A stretch of DNA of 64,000 nucleotides, taken from assembly GCF_000002985.6 (NCBI RefSeq), contig NC_003282.8, positions 8,804,001 through 8,868,000 on the forward strand, given 5' to 3'. Of the stretch, positions 36,173-46,802 are shown one piece after another. Under the pieces are notes generated by a model. The model was not told where the DNA came from, ran no database searches, and saw nothing but the letters and a program-made list of their open reading frames with translations. Made by a program: the position numbers and the translations under genes. Positions within the stretch are counted from its first letter, which is position 1; each line of letters opens with the position of its first letter. The stretch comes from Caenorhabditis elegans. Taxonomy: Eukaryota > Nematoda > Chromadorea > Rhabditida > Rhabditidae.

Positions 36173-36724
36173 ATGAGATGACCCCTGTACGTTGCCCGTG
36201 GAGAGTGTGGTTCACTGTTTCTTCCAACACTACAAATCTCCAACATACCATTCATTTGCATTCGGTGTTTTCTCCCTCCCTCTTCTCGTTTTTAATCTTT
36301 TTTACTTTTATTCTAGGTCTGTCAGTTCTGTAGGATCCCTAATTAAGTAACTTTTCCTCAAGTATTTTTTAATGTATATTCGTAGATCTGCTAAACCTAA
36401 ATTGAATCGATAATTTTTGGAAACCTTCTTTTCGAGTCGATAATATACATGAGCGTTCTGTTTTATAGTTTTCATCCAGATGACTTGCCCATACGTCATC
36501 GTCAAGAGATGACTGATTAATTTATTATTTTTTACATCCAAAGTGCCTTGATATCGGTAGCTAATCGAGTTTTTTGAAGGGTTTTCATTTGTTTTCTTGT
36601 TTATAATGCACGAATTGTATGGAAATGATTGTAGTTATGATATTATAAGATATGAATACGGTTTCATTTAACTTCTTTTTTTTAAATCTGTTTTAGTGCA
36701 AGGATTTTGGATTTTCAGAGAGTA
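36173..36724. other. 3' flank of the giant gene and 5' flank of the next coiled-coil gene
   Basis: No coding exon is supported. No clear AATAAA follows the terminal exon, so the 3' end of the giant gene is not fixed. Two acceptors (TTTTAG ending 36696 and TTTTCAG ending 36718) precede the downstream ATG and may be trans- or cis-splice sites. Confidence 0.4.
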
Positions 36725-38572
36725 ATGTCAGGAATCAAACCAAGTGTTTCAAAAGGAGAAAGTCAAGCACCGCAAACAAGACAATTGGAAGGTAAACATT
36801 TTTGAAATCACAGTGTTTCATAACAGGAATGATATTATTTCTGACGTTTTTTTTTGTATAATTAATCGAAGCTGTCACATCGCCTCGCGCACGCGTGTAT
36901 GATAGGTTCCATTCGCAATTTGTTCCTGGAAAATTACGGAGAATGAAAGAAAAAGTGTGACGTCATGCGGGTTTTTCTACTTGCGTTTTATGTATCCCGT
37001 CTGAAAATCTGAAACATCGATAGTCACGCAGTCCTCTGAATACTTTTCCTCGTGAATGTATATTAAATTTCAGCGTCTAAGCCTACAGTTCAAGGAATAA
37101 TTGATATTCTTCATGATACCATAAGCTATGTCCAAGTTGAGAAACAAAGTAAAACTATTAATTTTTCCATTCCTCATTTGCAAATGATTAAAGAACAGCT
37201 TGAAAGTATTCAATTAAAAGATAAAAACTACAAGGATTTGGAAAAAAAGTTCAATGAAAAACAGGATGAACATTTGGAAACGTAAGTATACTGTTTTTTC
37301 GTAATTTTTGTAAGATTAAACTTGTTTCAGAATCCAGAAGTTAGATTCAACACTCAGCCGTCAGAAGCTTAAGTATGATGATATGAGACAGGCACTTTCT
37401 GTAAAAATCTATACACTCGAGAATGAATGTTCCAATTTGCAAGACAACTATGCTGACTTGCAAAATGATTTTGAAGTTCAAATTGAAAAATTCAAAAAAC
37501 TTCAAAACTTGAAAAGTATTCAAAATCACGAGAATTCAAAAAATGTGAATCCTCTAACATTGGATGAGCTCACCGAACAGTTGAAACAATTCAAAGAAGA
37601 ACTAAGTATTGATCAGAAACTGAAAAATATTCAGTTAACTTGTGAAGGACTACAGTCAGCTGTTGGAAATTTTGAAATGAATTCGAAAAAAGCTAAGGAA
37701 ATTGAAATTCTTAAAATGGATATAAAGAAGACACAAGAGCTCTATGAATCAAGGTAACTATGTTTATCTGTATAGTCGACCGAAAACATAACATGCACTG
37801 CCATCGAGATATAGTAATCTGTTTGGCAGTGTAAGAACAAACATTTTATGTTTCGTAATTACTTTTTCCAGACTGCTCAGGGCTGCTCAAGAAAACAAGA
37901 AACTGCTCAGAAAAAACGATACATTGAAAAACTATCTTGATAATCAAACAGCGAAAATTGGAGAGCTCACAGCTGGAAACAAAACAGAGAATCGTTCACC
38001 AACTCCAACATTGCAGGGACTTATTGAAATTCTTCAAAAGTTTTCAGACGATCAAAAACTTGAACCAGAATGTAAGATGCTGCAGTTGCATAAAGAGGAG
38101 TGTCGTTTGATTTTGGAAAGTCTTGAAGTGCACGATAAGAAAGATCAAGAGATTCAGTGGTTCCAAAGACAAATTAACGATCAGAAAAAAAGGTAAGTTT
38201 TGACGAAACATTTATATTTTGTTGATCTTAAAAACACATAAAAATTATTACAGAATCGCTAATCTTGGTTGGTCATACGAAAATGCTCTTGAAGATAAGG
38301 ATGCTCTAGAATTAAAGCTTGAACATCAATACGAGCAGATGATGGAATTGAAAAAGAATTTCATTCCGAAAAACGAAATTTCTGAGGATTTGGCGAAGAC
38401 TGTCAGAAATTTTGGAAAACGTCTCAGAAATTCTCGAGGAAATTTGAAGAATGCGTTCAAAGAATTAGAAGCTTTAAAAGAAGTTCAAGAGGAAGAAGGC
38501 TCATCAGATGAAAGTTCTGAAAGCAGCGCTTCTGATGATTTACCAGATGGTGACAGCTCGTCAGAGGAATAG
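36725..38572 (+). CDS. Coiled-coil protein with repeated modules, 5 exons, 445 aa
   Basis: Exons are 36725-36791, 37074-37281, 37331-37753, 37872-38192 and 38254-38572 (phases 1, 2, 2, 2). The protein is helical throughout. Three related stretches start with a similar turn and helix: KPTVQGIIDILHDT, NPLTLDELTEQLKQF and TPTLQGLIEILQKF, each followed by a glutamine/lysine-rich helix. The C-terminus is a highly acidic, serine-rich tail (EEEGSSDESSESSASDD) like a casein-kinase target. No family is recognised. It lies on the same strand about 550 bases after the giant coiled-coil gene and resembles it in style, so it may be a distant relative or lie within the same transcription unit. AATAAA occurs near 38789. 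An in-frame donor at 38549/38550 offers an alternative C-terminus. Confidence 0.83.
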
Positions 38573-38863
38573 CATCGAATCAGAAAATTGAGATTTCATT
38601 GAAATTAAATGTACCTTCTTACAATGACTAATATTTTAAAAAATTTTAACTATTCACAAATCAACGATTTTCTTGTTATTCGCTCTACGATATATCATGA
38701 TTTCCCATTTATCCGACTTTCTCTTTGTTTTCAAATTTTCTTGATTATTCTGATTAACTTTACACTGTTCCAACTGTTCTTGTTTCTGAAATAAAATCTT
38801 CCAATAAGTCCTTCCAAGAACCAAAGACAAACTTATGTATAAAAAATGTCACAATTATAACAG
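38573..38863. other. 3' UTR of the modular coiled-coil gene
   Basis: This AT-rich stretch ends with a polyA signal (GAAATAAAATC near 38789). No other feature is seen before the TATAACAG acceptor at 38863. Confidence 0.45.
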
Positions 38864-39127
38864 CTGCGGACGAGCCCGAACAGGTTGAAAGTCTTTCTCA
38901 ACCTGTGGACAAATGACGGTCCAACAGCCGGTAATGGACCTAAGACGGCCTTCAGTTTGCCCGCTATAAAACCGTACGTATTAGCCAGCGGTGGGCCACT
39001 TTTCACTGTTGCCGCTTCAAATTTGTCATGGCTTGGAATGGATAGAAGATTGTTGAGACGATGGGTATATCAGATTTCTTATTCTGTTCGTAAAGTCTGG
39101 ATCATTTTGAGATTATTCTGCGTCTAA
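38864..39127 (+). CDS. Orphan exon, open in the giant gene's frame for 87 codons
   Basis: A good acceptor (AATTATAACAG) precedes a relatively GC-rich block. Read in phase 0, as it would be if joined to exon 21 of the giant gene (donor CAG|GTATAA at 35925), it is open for 87 codons to TAA 39125-39127. It then ends in a hydrophobic/basic tail (RRWVYQISYSVRKVWIILRL). Read in phase 1, as it would be if joined to the optional donor at 38549 in the neighbouring gene, it gives an acidic end (AADEPEQVESLSQPVDK) with stop at 38914-38916. Both are sensible continuations and I cannot choose. No in-frame ATG occurs near its start, so it is not a gene on its own. Confidence 0.4.
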   Translation: MRTSPNRLKVFLNLWTNDGPTAGNGPKTAFSLPAIKPYVLASGGPLFTVAASNLSWLGMDRRLLRRWVYQISYSVRKVWIILRLFCV

Positions 39128-39614
39128 TGATACAATTATCTTATTTATGTTCCTCGAGGGTGTCATTTTTCCATGCTATCGATTTTTTAGACAATCATAA
39201 ATGTTGTTAGGTTGACCGAAGGCGCTGGAAGATGATGAACATGCCCTAAATTTTTGACTTTTGACAAGCCAAAGTTTACATTTCTGTTCATTAGATCTTT
39301 GAAAGCAATTTGATTTTTGTAACATCGGATAGCTTGATTGTGAGTCACATAGGATCTCTCCGGTCTATTGACTTTGTGACATTTACATTAAAAATATTTT
39401 AAAATAGGAAGGATGCTAATATGGATTTGTAGTGTAAAACAATGGTTTATGTAAAATAATTATTATATTTGAAGTACATATGTAGATAAAAACATTGATT
39501 TAAAAAATAAAAGATAAAATAACTGTATTTTATATTATAAAAAAGTTGCTCTGTTGTAAAAGTTAAGATGTAATATTATGGGAACAGCAATCAACAAGTA
39601 TGGTTTTTTATAGC
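39128..39614. other. AT-rich intergenic stretch
   Basis: This is the 3' flank of the orphan exon, with AATAAA sequences near 39507, followed by the 3' flank of the convergent small gene. Nothing else is seen. Confidence 0.4.
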
Positions 39615-39620
39615 TTTTTA
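39615..39620 (-). terminator. PolyA signal overlapping a stop codon (core 39617-39622)
   Basis: On the minus strand the gene reads GTTTAATAAAAAGC, so AATAAA (39622-39617) shares bases with the TAA stop (39623-39621). The 3' UTR must therefore be very short. Confidence 0.5.
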
Positions 39621-40491
39621 TTAAACAGTTGAATCATTTTTGGTGGTTTTCTCGGTTGTTTCCTTGGCCGCCTTTTTGACCATTTCTTTGCTTTCTTTAG
39701 CCTGCTTTGCGAGAAATCTTGCCATTTTCATATCCCTCTTCCTTCCCACCAACTTTTCCTGTGCACGCATGTCAAGCGATTTTTGAGTGTACTGTGGGTA
39801 GCACACTCTTCGTGCAAGACGAAGGGGTGGTGGGCTGAAAAGTTAAATAATCTTTTTAATCTGATAAAATCCAAAATCCTAATATTTGCGAGAGATTTTT
39901 GTCATTTTGAAGGATTTGGGGATTAAATACTGATTTTTAGGCATCGCGCACTACCTGGTAATTCTAGCGCAAGCAGACCCACATCAACTCCAAAAACTGC
40001 CGATTATACTTTCTGGAATCGTGTTAAATTTTGCGATAGTTAAAAAAAATAACATGACAATAAACAAAACTTTGTCATTTGAAATTTCTTCTTGGATCAT
40101 GCTTATTAAAATTGTTTGTAAAATTATCCAAACTCTTAAGAGGGTTATGCTTGTTATTGTAATTATATGAATATCGGTACGTGTACTACGTCTCACACAA
40201 AATGCAGAAAATGGCCAGAAGGTAGACAAGAGGGTGCTGGTTCACAAAAAATACTGAAGATTTGCTCTCATTTGTAATCAATTTGAAAATAAACACGGTA
40301 AAATTTTATCAGAATAAATAGCAAAGCTGAAAGAGCAAATAAATATTTGGTATATTTATTAAACCTAAAAGGTAGCCACTATCACTAGCTGGAAAAAAAT
40401 TAGTTCTGAGAATAACTTACTATGGTGCACGCTTTGATTCAGCGTCTCCGCATTTTTCCGAAACCATTCCAGTCGATGATCCTGGAGACAT
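39621..40491 (-). CDS. Small basic helical protein, 2 exons, 94 aa
   Basis: Exon 1 is 40491-40421 and exon 2 is 39834-39621, joined in phase 2 (GTAAGT donor, TTTTCAG acceptor). The N-terminus is Ser/Gly-rich (MSPGSSTGMVSEKCGDAES). A PPPLRLARRVCYPQY segment follows, and the last 45 residues are a lysine-rich helix (KMARFLAKQAKESKEMVKKA) ending TTEKTTKNDSTV. The basic, low-complexity composition suggests nucleic-acid or ribosome association, but no family is recognised. The intron of 586 bases holds one hydrophobic open frame (40229-39984) that I do not call. The start is chosen because the upstream frame is closed. Confidence 0.75.
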
Positions 40492-42890
40492 GCCTAGTAG
40501 ATTCCAAAAAAAAGTAGATTTGAAGTGAACATGAAAGTATTAAAAGTATAAGCTGGCAAGATTTGCAGACAAGATATAAGACGAGCATGCGAAGAGAAAG
40601 AGATGAAAAAGAAAAAGAAAGAGGAAAAATTAGCTGAAATCATAGAGCCGTGGTGCAATGCACATAAGTTTCTTGAGTTGGGATAAAATATTTTATGTGT
40701 GTTCAGAAAATCAAAAATTAAGATGATGAAAATGAAAATCAGCGTATCGTTTCGAAATAACTAAAACATGAGATTTTGACACTCCTGGTAAGAATGATTT
40801 CATAATCGAAATATAAAAAAAAACAAGACAGCAAAACGTTTAAATATTGATAGATTCATACGTCACAAGAAGATGAAATTACGAATAGCAAGTACAACAA
40901 TTATTTTGAAATATCGGAAAATCTGGTCTCATGATGATAGTAGTGAATCATAAAATATCAAAGCGTTATAAGAAAGCTCAGTATGAAATGTGTAATTGGG
41001 CCATGGGGGATTCATTTTTAAAAGTCTAATTACAGTTTGAGACAGAAATAATCTGTAACTTAAATTTGAATACACATGATTACCACATGGTTTTCTAAAT
41101 GTAATATTATAATTGAAACATCAATCATTCAGAACTTGTAAAATCCCATGATCCCCCAGAGTTGGTGTTCAAACATTTGGAGCGGTGCGATGATGAGTAG
41201 AATGAATTTTATTGAAGAGCAGTTGCGCATGTGTAATAACGGAGGAAGCGTTGCTTAAGGGTCATTGGAGAGAGAAAAGAAGGGAAAAGTAGTGGTTACT
41301 GTACCTAATGACGTCATAAGTATTCCACTTTTTGGTGCATCGTGACCCAGTTCAAGCACGAATGGCTATTGCAAAATATTTTAATTTCACCATTCTAGAT
41401 TTATCTCAGTTTGATATTAAAACGAACTAAACAAGTTTTCAATTTTCAAAAGTTATATGTGGTTTCAAACAATTTTTGTTATTTTCTTTGTGAGTTTACA
41501 AGTGGAAAATCATTTAATTTTTAAAGATGATTCCACAAAACAGAAGGACATTTGGTACTAAGTTTTTTATAAGTAGAGAAAAATTATTGGTGTTTTATGG
41601 AGAAATGAAAAAAGAAAGAGAATATAATAATAATAATTCAAAACCAAGAGGAATCCGAAATAATGGTCGAACATAAAAAAGAAAACGCTCTCCTTAAAGC
41701 CCTCTCAACATAATAATTCTTCTATTAATAAAAGTTCATCGTTACTGTATCAAAATGTGTATACAACTGACGGTCAACATTTATTAGAAGAAGGGATGAG
41801 CAATAAACGTAATCGACACCCAAAATGTGTCAGGATGAGTTGATGATACAGTTGTGAAACCAGATACCCATTGACCTTTGATTGCGCATTACATGGAAAT
41901 GACAGGTCGCATCTCTGCAAGGGGAACCGAGCAGGAAGGACTTTAGGATTGGCGGGACTAATTGTAAGAATATTCCTGCGAACACTGGGCAATTTTTGGA
42001 TGTTTTGAAAAACATGGTTAGATTGAATACTTACTGAAATTTTCGTACAGTTGAAAAATAGTTCACTGCCCATAAAAGTGTAAATATTTTCAAAATGAAA
42101 AGAGAACTCAACATTTAATTCATGACCCATATCAAAGAGACTTATCAGTTTTTTATCAAACTACTAGGTTATCAGTGAAGCGAAACGGGGAGTCTATTCC
42201 ACTTTTTTGTCAGTAAAAACGGGATGTACGTTTTCGATGAAAGGGCAACGTGTTCTTTATTCGAAATGTGTATTTTTTGATACAACTATTTATTACTTTA
42301 CAAAAATAATATCATACATCGTTCAAAAATTGTTGGCTAGAAGAGCATGAAAATGAATGTGGTGTGAACTATTTTTCAGAGGGATTCATGAAAGCACTGT
42401 TCCGAAGTGAATGCAAAATATAAGATGGATACGGAGCCATTCTCAAGTCGGTATGCAATGAATGAGGAATTAAATTTGAATAAAATATCTATCTATGATT
42501 GAAAACACCTTATTAAATTTATACAGGATTAAATTTTGATCAAATGGTTGTCCATCTCCCCAGTACCGTTTGTGCAATTTTCGAAGGTTGAAAACTAAAG
42601 TTTCGACATCAGGCATAGGTTTTTTTTAGCCTTTGTGTTTTGTTGTAACGAAATTTATTGCTAGCATGTTATGATTTCTTTTGTTATTGGTTTTCAATTT
42701 GTTCATTTTTTGTAATATGAAATTAATTTCCTCTCCTACTTTTTATATAATTACATTCACTTTTTCTGGCGAATTCATGTTTTGAATATTCCTAATTTAT
42801 TCCAATAAACAATTATTATTTTTTGATCAATCAACATTGTATTTTTTTTAATCGGCAGGCCTCACTCTGGTCAAAACTTCTTTGTTGGTA
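40492..42890. other. Intergenic region without a supportable gene
   Basis: The region is AT-rich. It contains a perfect TGACGTCA at 41309-41316 in a more GC-rich patch (41180-41380), and overlapping minus-strand open frames at 41774-42130 that have internal acceptor-like sequences but no consistent exon chain. An acceptor (TTTAATCGGCAG) ends at 42858. Confidence 0.4.
41309..41316. promoter_or_regulatory. TGACGTCA octamer (CRE/bZIP-type site)
   Basis: A perfect palindromic octamer lies about 820 bases upstream of the minus-strand small basic gene, so it could belong to that promoter. Confidence 0.35.
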
Positions 42891-43058
42891 ATGAATGTTG
42901 TTTCGATGTACCTTACCCAATCTATTTGCCTGAAGCACCATCATTCATCTTCAGAGACATCATTTACATTTTCGTTCTGTGTTCTTCTCATTGTCGTTCT
43001 TAATTTATTTTTTGCTGAAATACAATCAACATCTCTTCCTACATTCGTTTTCCCTTAG
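42891..43058 (+). CDS. Candidate 55-aa single-pass membrane peptide
   Basis: An ATG at 42891, 33 bases after an acceptor (TTTAATCGGCAG), opens a 55-codon frame ending TAG at 43056-43058. Residues 28-47 are a hydrophobic segment (TFSFCVLLIVVLNLFFA). The stop codon coincides with an acceptor-like TTTTCCCTTAG. The alternative view is that 42888-43058 is an intron (TTG|GTAATG to CCCTTAG) in the 5' end of the next ORF, which would make this frame chance. Confidence 0.28.
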   Translation: MNVVSMYLTQSICLKHHHSSSETSFTFSFCVLLIVVLNLFFAEIQSTSLPTFVFP

Positions 43059-43090
43059 TCTCCCGTGTCAGTTTCACCTTGAAACCAAAA

Positions 43091-43384
43091 ATGCCATTTA
43101 CTTTGCATAAAAGCTATCAAATCACGGGCGTCCTGCTGCTTCGTCCATTCAACGGTCCATTTGCCACGAGAACCACTGAAATAGTGTTACAAATGTCAGA
43201 TGCACAGACATCGACGATCCGTATTGAATTCATTTTGGCAATCGGCCAAAACCAATATGGACGATGCCGTGATGGAGAATATTTTGTGGGAAGAAGTAAA
43301 GAATGCCAACGAAGTAGTACTGCGTTTTCCCCGATTTTTAAAGATTATAAATACAAAAAACTGGTTATTTATTTTCTTGTCTAA
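43091..43384 (+). CDS. Candidate 97-aa protein, single exon
   Basis: The ATG at 43091 lies 33 bases after a TTTTCCCTTAG acceptor and opens a frame to TAA 43382-43384, with AATAAATAAA about 25 bases later. The protein begins MPFTLHKSYQITGVLLLRPF and has a basic C-terminal half (CRDGEYFVGRSKECQRSS). A second frame, open from an in-frame TAG acceptor at 43184 to 43418, also looks protein-like, so the model could be spliced differently. No family is recognised. Confidence 0.4.
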   Translation: MPFTLHKSYQITGVLLLRPFNGPFATRTTEIVLQMSDAQTSTIRIEFILAIGQNQYGRCRDGEYFVGRSKECQRSSTAFSPIFKDYKYKKLVIYFLV

Positions 43385-44219
43385 TAGGATACATTTGCAG
43401 GATAATGTTAATAAATAAAGGTTGAAATTAATATCTTTCGTATTTTCTTATTTCTATGAACCTCCAAAGCTAGCTTTTATAGTTTACATGAAACTGAAAT
43501 TATATGAAAACGATGAGTAAAATTTGAACTTGAAAAAATATTATAAATTTAAATCATTCAGGCAATTTCAAAGTAAAAGTAGTTTTTCTAGATAAGTTAC
43601 TAAGTAAGTAAAAAATAAACCAATGTAAAAATCAGTATTGAATTGTAAAGAAAGTTTATATATGGAACCTTGACATTTTATAATAAAAAATATTTGAAGA
43701 AACCGAGGTTTCCTAGGATTAAATGAGACAAGGTTCAGGTTTTTCCATTTTCGTTCTAACTTTTTAAAAGTCCATTTTTCTCACTGCATTGATAAGAATT
43801 CTGTGCACACTTCAAGTACTTTGGCCCGCACTATTGCAGGTTTTCTTTCTTTCAAAAATTGGGCACAAACAAATACGATTGATATTTTGACCTGAAGTTT
43901 GTTGTCAAGATTACAAGAAATTTCCAATTTCGTTGTTCCTTGACGATTAGTAGTACAACATGCTAAGCAAACTTGTTGCCACCTCATCCCTCTTGCCGTC
44001 CACGTTTTTGTTCACACCGTCCGTCAAGGGCCCGAATACGGACAATACCCAATTCCCATCAGTCCTCGTCACCTTCTTTTTTCCTTTGCATGCCAACTCG
44101 TTTTTCTTTGGTTACCCTCAGCCTTCAAACAAACTGATACGGTAGATGAACAACGCTCCGCCCATTTCCTCCGATGGTATATAAGTGGATAGAAAACGGG
44201 AAAACCACGGCTTCACAAG
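43385..44219. other. Intergenic and collagen promoter region
   Basis: The first half is AT-rich and empty. The part after 43960 is more GC-rich (GTCCACG, CCGTCCGTCAAGGGCCCG) and leads to a TATA box at 44178-44184. A 61-codon frame from 43960 is treated as chance. Confidence 0.45.
44178..44184 (+). promoter_or_regulatory. TATA box of the third collagen gene
   Basis: TATATAA lies 36 bases before the first ATG, the same spacing as in the palindrome collagens. Confidence 0.7.
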
Positions 44220-45622
44220 ATGATGAAGCTGGTAGTGTCGGGATTTGCCGCCTTGTCCGGTTTTGCTATTCTGGCATTAACCATATTTGTGCCTCAAATT
44301 TACTGGGAAATGAGTGATCTTCAAGATCAAGTTGTCGGTGTTGTGGAGAGTTTTAAGGTAAGAATCTTTTGAGCTTAAAATGTACTTATACATAACCAGA
44401 TCTTGATTAATTCGAGAAACAAATTTTTGGGGAAAATAATTTCCTAATCAGATCAAGCTTCTACAGCATAACGTGTTGTGGATTACTTTCCCAGTTCATG
44501 ATAAGATTTAAGTTGATAAGAAACAAGTGAGGAATGGTATTTGAACTTTATACAAATTTTCTAGAAAACAATGATTTTGAGTGCAATCTAAAAACAATAC
44601 ACTTTTAAAATTTTAAACATTCAGGTAGAAACCGACTCGCTTTGGATCGACCTAATGGACGTCCAAATCAGACATACAGCTCCATCCCGTCCTCTTGAAA
44701 ATCCTCTTTTGAGAAGGGACAAAAGGTTCACTAAGCTTCCGGATTGGTGTCAATGTGATTCTGCTCCACAGTGTCCACCTGGACCACCAGGACCACAAGG
44801 AGCTCCAGGAGCACCAGGAAGTGAGTTTGAATGATATTATAGAAATTTACGCAGCTTCTCTTGAACTTAGGGTATTTCACATCAGCTTTAATTGTTACAG
44901 TTTGGTAGAAATTTAGTTTTAGAGTATATTAATATCGTCAAATTACAGCTCCTGGAGAAAATGGACCACGTGGAATGGATAATCCACACTCCCTCGGCAG
45001 TACATCTTGTGATCAACAATCCATTGGATGTGTCCAATGTCCACGTGGACCACCAGGACCACCAGGAGATGTCGGATCAGTTGGACAAAGAGGACCAGAT
45101 GGCGCATCAGGTGCTCCTGGAGCAGCATCTCAAATTCACGGAAAACCGGGACTACCAGGACCACCAGGAGATGCAGGAGCACCTGGAGCACCGGGACAAG
45201 ACGGAGCGCCAGGACATCCAGGAGCCGATGGTCAACGTCAAAGAGGGCAGCCAGGGCCACCAGGACCACCAGGACGTCCAGGAAAAGTTGGAATCAATGG
45301 AGAGCCTGGACAAAAAGGAATTGATGGGGAAAATGGAAGTGAAGGAATTCCAGGTGTTCCAGGACCACGCGGAGCTCCCGGACAACCAGGAACAATTGGA
45401 GTTCCAGGAGGCCCAGGAATTCCAGGTAAGCTAGCAATACTTTTTTATTTCAAACGTTTTAACATAATTTGAAAAGCTTGTTGGATCTTCTTTTACTGAT
45501 AGTACCGCAGAACCAGTAAAATAATCTTTAAATTTTCAGGTCGTGACGGCCAATACTGTCCATGTCCACCACGTTCATTCATCTTGGCAGCCAACAGTCG
45601 TCGTCTCCGTTCAAATGTATAA
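44220..45622 (+). CDS. Cuticle collagen, 4 exons, 297 aa
   Basis: Exons are 44220-44357, 44625-44820, 44949-45425 and 45540-45622 (phases 0, 1, 1). The N-terminus has tandem ATGs (MMKLVVSG) and a signal-anchor ([16 protein letters not shown]), then the conserved W-x-D block. A basic RRDKR site (around residue 80) fits subtilisin-type processing, and a CQCDSAPQC cysteine knot precedes the first Gly-X-Y tract. [12 protein letters not shown] break follows, then the main Gly-X-Y tract. The C-terminus is [18 protein letters not shown]. This is a different subfamily from the palindrome pair: the N-terminal block and cysteine spacing differ. It would be secreted into cuticle. AATAAA is at 45651-45656. 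Confidence 0.93.
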
Positions 45623-45650
45623 CTTGTTGAAGAGAATTGTTTTCAGTTCC

Positions 45651-45656
45651 AATAAA
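45651..45656 (+). terminator. PolyA signal of the third collagen gene
   Basis: AATAAA lies 29 bases after the stop codon. Confidence 0.7.
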
Positions 45657-46802
45657 CTTCCAATAAGCATTTTAAATTGATTACTCACTTTATTAGACAC
45701 CAATAACTCGAGCATTTTAGGTAAATGTAAAAGTTAATAATTATCCAAATAGTTACATGATGACATGAAACACATTTCGTTCGAATAAGTGACGTCATTG
45801 GGAGAACTTGAAGTTTCTTCAACTTATTACAAAATTCAAATTCAGCAAAAAACTATACATTTGAGTTTTCAGTTTCCTAGTTTAACTTTTGGTAAATTGA
45901 CTGAGTAACGATTGTTCATACGAAGCTGTATCAGTTTTGGTGCTAAAGAACGGAAAACGTTTATTCACACTTGGTATTTGATATTAAAAAATATATTATT
46001 TATGAGAACTTTACTTTTAAAATATCACGACTGCTCTCTTTATACTCCCTCCATTTGTTCTTTGCCTAGAGAGTGTTAATTTTGTCTCTGTGGATCAACA
46101 TGGTTTTGCGTACAATTCTGTAACTATTCAACTTCTGCATAAAACCCACTCGAAAGTCTTTGTTCTTTCTACACTTTTCTTCCAAAAAGCAGTGTTGATA
46201 AACGAAAGCAAAAAAGTACCGAAAAGCTGCTCATTGTTTACCTGAGAACCTATCTAGACGATAGAGGATTAGAGAGAAGAAGAACTTTTCAATATCTATT
46301 TTTGCCACCACATACAAGCAGACATACAACGTAAAAAGGTTTCCAAAAGATATATTTTTTTTTGCTTATTTTTTGCTTTTTTTGTGAAATATGAGTCGTG
46401 GGATGATGACAGGTGGTTGAATTCATCTCTATCTCTCATCTTAATTTGTTTTTTTTGTTTTGAGTTTAATTTCTGAGAGACTACTGTACGTACTTAATAT
46501 GTACAGCCAAATATGGAGCGACATCAAGTGACATCAACCGGCTCTGTGTTTTCTCTGAATATAAACTTGATAGTAGAATGTCATCATACCATTTAATTTT
46601 TCATTAAATAAAAATAATTAATTCTTCTAAAACCTTATTGTTGAGTCTGAACTGGACTATGAATTTTACGAGACTGTATAATATATTTATAATTCCGCTC
46701 ATGGCTCATTTTTGGCATAAACTTGGTAATGTAAACGTTTTGTGATTTGAAAAAACCCTATACTTCATACCACAAACTACTCTAACAAGTGTTCATACTT
46801 TT
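45657..46802. other. AT-rich intergenic stretch
   Basis: I see no gene, repeat or strong regulatory motif here beyond ordinary AT-rich sequence. Confidence 0.4.

Noticed and set aside
39984..40229. 81-codon hydrophobic minus-strand frame
   Set aside because: It lies inside the well-supported intron of the small basic gene and has no joins in phase.
41774..42130. 118- and 61-codon overlapping minus-strand frames
   Set aside because: Acceptor-like CCTTGCAG and TTCGCAG occur, but no donor/acceptor chain yields a consistent protein.
43960..44145. 61-codon plus-strand frame upstream of the third collagen
   Set aside because: It is most likely promoter sequence; there is no splice acceptor or polyA signal and the protein has no clear character.
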